Source: Flavobacterium psychraerolatum
Lineage (GTDB): Bacteria > Bacteroidota > Bacteroidia > Flavobacteriales > Flavobacteriaceae
Assembly: GCF_025960985.1 (NCBI RefSeq)
Contig: NZ_JAOQMX010000002.1
Location: 1 to 64,000, forward strand
Length of the DNA: 64,000 nucleotides
Direction: 5' to 3'
Shown here: positions 61,998-64,000 of the stretch, piece after piece
Layout: the number at the start of each line of letters is the position of its first letter
Position numbering within the stretch: the stretch's first letter is position 1
Translations under genes and position numbers: made by a program
Notes under the pieces: generated by a model
The model's database searches: none
The model's input: the letters and a program-made list of their open reading frames with translations, nothing else
What the model was told of the DNA's origin: nothing

Positions 61998-62068
61998 AGG
62001 CATCGTCCGGATTCGAACCGGAGTAGGAGCTTTTGCAGAGCCCAGCCTAGCCACTCGGCCACGACGCC
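61998..62068 (-). tRNA. tRNA-Cys (anticodon GCA)
   Basis: A 71-base cloverleaf on the minus strand. Acceptor stem GGCGTCG/CGATGCC has one G-T pair, the anticodon loop is CTGCAAA with GCA, and the T-arm contains GGTTCGAATCC. The discriminator base is U73, an identity element for cysteine. CCA is not encoded. Confidence 0.95.
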
Positions 62069-62084
62069 ATTGTTAAGCGGGTGA

Positions 62085-62092
62085 CAAAAGTA
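62085..62092 (-). promoter_or_regulatory. tRNA-Cys -7 promoter element
   Basis: TACTTTTG on the minus strand, 16 bases upstream of the tRNA 5' end. Confidence 0.55.
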
Positions 62093-62271
62093 ATCAAAAA
62101 GTTTAAAAATTAAAAGTTTAAAGTTCAAAATTTTTAATTAAATAAAGATCTCTACAATTTATATTGTTTTTTTTTATATAACATGCAGTAAGTAAAGTAA
62201 TTAAAAATTTATAAACTATTGAATTAAATTTTCCCTTTTCCCCTTTTAATTTTCACCGTATTTTCTGTATT

Positions 62272-62631
62272 TTATTTTCTATATTCCTTTAATTTTATGG
62301 TAACTGACTCTACATCACCACCAATAGGAGGATTTAATTTTGAAACTTCGACAATAACCTTAGTTATTTCAGGTAATTCATTAAATGTTCTAAAAATAAT
62401 TCTTTGTGCTACATGTTCCAATAATTGAGAACGAATAGCCATTTCTTCAACTACAATTCTATTTAGTAAAACATAATCTACGGTATCTTTTAGTTCGTCA
62501 GATAAACAAGAAGTAGTCAAATCTGTTTTAATTTCTAAGTTAACACTATAGTCAGATCCTATTTTTGATTCTTCTACCAAACAACCGTGAAAAGAAAATG
62601 TTCTAATGTTTTTTAATTTTATAATGCCCAT
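62272..62631 (-). CDS. folB: dihydroneopterin aldolase
   Basis: Splits 7,8-dihydroneopterin to 6-hydroxymethyl-dihydropterin and glycolaldehyde in folate synthesis. The 119-residue FolB fold starts IKLKNIRTFSFHGCLVEES, holds the substrate glutamate in the LLEHVAQRIIF segment and the final KLNPPIGGDVESVTIKLK, which is the usual end. It diverges from glnS; other folate genes are not in the window. Confidence 0.93.
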   Translation of the reverse strand: MGIIKLKNIRTFSFHGCLVEESKIGSDYSVNLEIKTDLTTSCLSDELKDTVDYVLLNRIVVEEMAIRSQLLEHVAQRIIFRTFNELPEITKVIVEVSKLNPPIGGDVESVTIKLKEYRK

Positions 62632-62713
62632 ATTTTTTTAAATTATAACGTGTATTGTGTAAAGTTAAGTGCGACAAACTTTAAACTTTAAACCATTTTA
62701 AACTAGCTTTTTT

Positions 62714-62721
62714 TATCTTTG
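62714..62721 (+). promoter_or_regulatory. glnS -7 promoter element
   Basis: TATCTTTG, 18 bases before the glnS ATG at 62740; no clear -33 TTG. Confidence 0.55.
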
Positions 62722-62739
62722 CTAAAATAAAACAAAATA

Positions 62740-64000
62740 ATGGCTACCGAAGATAAATCACTTAATTTTATAGAACAAATCATTGAAGAAAACTTAGCAA
62801 ATGGTTTTCCACAAGATAAATTACGTTTTCGTTTTCCCCCAGAACCAAATGGGTATTTGCATATTGGGCATGCAAAATCAATTTGTTTACAGTTTGGTTT
62901 AGGGTTAAAGTACAATGCGCCAGTAAACTTACGTTTTGATGATACCAATCCTGCCAAAGAGGAGCAAGAATATGTAGATGCAATTAAAGAAGATTTACAA
63001 TGGTTGGGTTTTGAATGGGAAGAGGAACGCTATGCCTCAGATTATTTTCAGCAGTTGTATGATTGGGCTGTAAAGATGATAAAAAATGGTAAAGCTTATG
63101 TTGACAGTCAATCTTCTGAAGATATGGCAGCACAAAAAGGGACACCTACACAACCAGGAGTGGATGGACCTTACCGAAATCGTTCTGTAGCTGACAATTT
63201 ATCTTTATTTGAAGGGATGAAAAATGGTGATTTTCCAGAAGGAAGTCATGTTTTACGTGCCAAAATTGATATGACATCGACCAATATGTTGATGCGTGAT
63301 CCATTAATTTATAGAGTTTTACACCGCCATCATCACCGTACAGGTGATGATTGGAAGATATACCCAATGTATGATTTTGCTCACGGTGAAAGTGATTATA
63401 TCGAGCAAGTATCGCATTCGATTTGTACACTTGAATTTGTAATGCATAGAGAATTATACAATTGGTTTTTGGATCAAATTTATGATGATAACAAAGTGCG
63501 ACCACATCAATATGAGTTTGCACGTTTGAACCTGAATTATACTGTAATGAGCAAAAGAAAATTACTGCAATTGGTTCAAGATAAGATTGTAACAGGATGG
63601 GATGATCCACGTATGCCTACAATTTCTGGTTTAAGAAGAAGAGGTTATACAGCCAACTCTATTCGTAAGTTTTGTGAAAATATTGGTGTAGCCAAGCGTG
63701 AAAATATTATTGATTTTTCATTATTAGAATTTTGTTTACGTGATGATTTAAACAAAATAGCTCCTAGAGTAATGGCTGTTATAGATCCGGTAAAAGTGGT
63801 TATTACTAATTATCCAGAAGGCAAAGAAGAACTTCTAGAAGCCGAAAATAATCAAGAGGATGAATCTGCTGGTTTTAGAACTGTTCCTTTTTCTAGAGAA
63901 ATTTTTATTGAAAGAGAAGACTTTTTGGAAATAGCTCCTCCTAAGTTTTTTAGACTTAGTCTAGGAAATGAAGTTCGTTTAAAGAACGGTTATATTATTA
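62740..64000 (+). CDS. glnS: glutaminyl-tRNA synthetase, 5' part
   Basis: Charges tRNA(Gln) with glutamine. The frame is open through the window end, so only about 420 N-terminal residues are seen. The class I HIGH motif is [15 protein letters not shown] near residue 35. The glutamine-site segment [18 protein letters not shown] and the GlnRS-specific [13 protein letters not shown] are present, and the KMSKS-type loop is VMSKRKL. After these come the first strands of the beta-barrel anticodon domain. Its presence shows direct glutaminylation rather than the transamidation route alone. Confidence 0.97.
   Translation, partial: MATEDKSLNFIEQIIEENLANGFPQDKLRFRFPPEPNGYLHIGHAKSICLQFGLGLKYNAPVNLRFDDTNPAKEEQEYVDAIKEDLQWLGFEWEEERYASDYFQQLYDWAVKMIKNGKAYVDSQSSEDMAAQKGTPTQPGVDGPYRNRSVADNLSLFEGMKNGDFPEGSHVLRAKIDMTSTNMLMRDPLIYRVLHRHHHRTGDDWKIYPMYDFAHGESDYIEQVSHSICTLEFVMHRELYNWFLDQIYDDNKVRPHQYEFARLNLNYTVMSKRKLLQLVQDKIVTGWDDPRMPTISGLRRRGYTANSIRKFCENIGVAKRENIIDFSLLEFCLRDDLNKIAPRVMAVIDPVKVVITNYPEGKEELLEAENNQEDESAGFRTVPFSREIFIEREDFLEIAPPKFFRLSLGNEVRLKNGYII

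Noticed and set aside
63146..63610. 154-codon leftward frame in glnS
   Set aside because: Antisense shadow of glnS, which is conserved in the other strand throughout.

Overview
The window looks like a chromosome segment of a Flavobacterium-type member of the Bacteroidota. It is AT-rich, and many genes are preceded by the Bacteroidota promoter signature (TTTG, about 17-21 bases, TAnnTTTG) with no Shine-Dalgarno sequence. Gene families such as DUF4837, DUF4254, DUF6341/DUF6427, CapK-like adenylating enzymes and bacterial GH3 proteins are typical of this group. Several annotated starts were shortened because the -7 box lies downstream of the longest possible start.

Layout. 0-0.4 kb: remnant of a REP-associated (Y1) transposase between two REP-like hairpins. 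0.4-8.6 kb: heme synthesis, with hemA-hemC-hemD-hemE leftward and an AraC regulator plus hemH-MATE transporter-hemJ rightward. 8.7-23.7 kb: housekeeping, including a sensor kinase with enoyl-CoA hydratase, an HD hydrolase, an acyltransferase/acyl-ACP desaturase pair, rnpA, an S41 protease, a double OmpA-domain protein, a LysM lytic transglycosylase, pgk, holB and a thioesterase. 24.0-32.1 kb: an accessory defence island. It holds a four-gene leftward operon whose last three genes (TerB-domain protein, BrxD-like ATPase, Lhr-like helicase) match the known Shango anti-phage system, then an antitoxin/RelE-like toxin pair.

32.4-48 kb: recA, trpS, a GT9 glycosyltransferase, upp, purD and a small polysaccharide group (CapK-like enzyme, GT2, initiating sugar-phosphate transferase). 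A large protein with a nucleoside-phosphorylase-like C-terminus, a GH3 enzyme and a membrane protein resembling the front of an M23 peptidase follow. 48.4-51.0 kb: tatA, a PepSY-type protein, and an array of eight full and one half 66-bp palindromic units with a small GIY-YIG nuclease gene inside. 51.1-56.1 kb: tex, a Fic gene bracketed by two near-identical 41-bp palindromes, DUF1294, and an AAA/DUF4143 ATPase with a perfect 26-bp palindrome upstream. 56.3-64 kb: rpiB, a long AT-rich gene-free stretch, rnr, a DUF2807 protein, a LysE-type exporter, tRNA-Cys, folB and the 5' part of glnS.

The most unusual structures are the nested-palindrome array with its embedded nuclease, the Shango-like operon with an unrecognised leading gene, and the palindromes around fic. 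All calls rest on reading the sequence; no database search was run, and family names are from memory.
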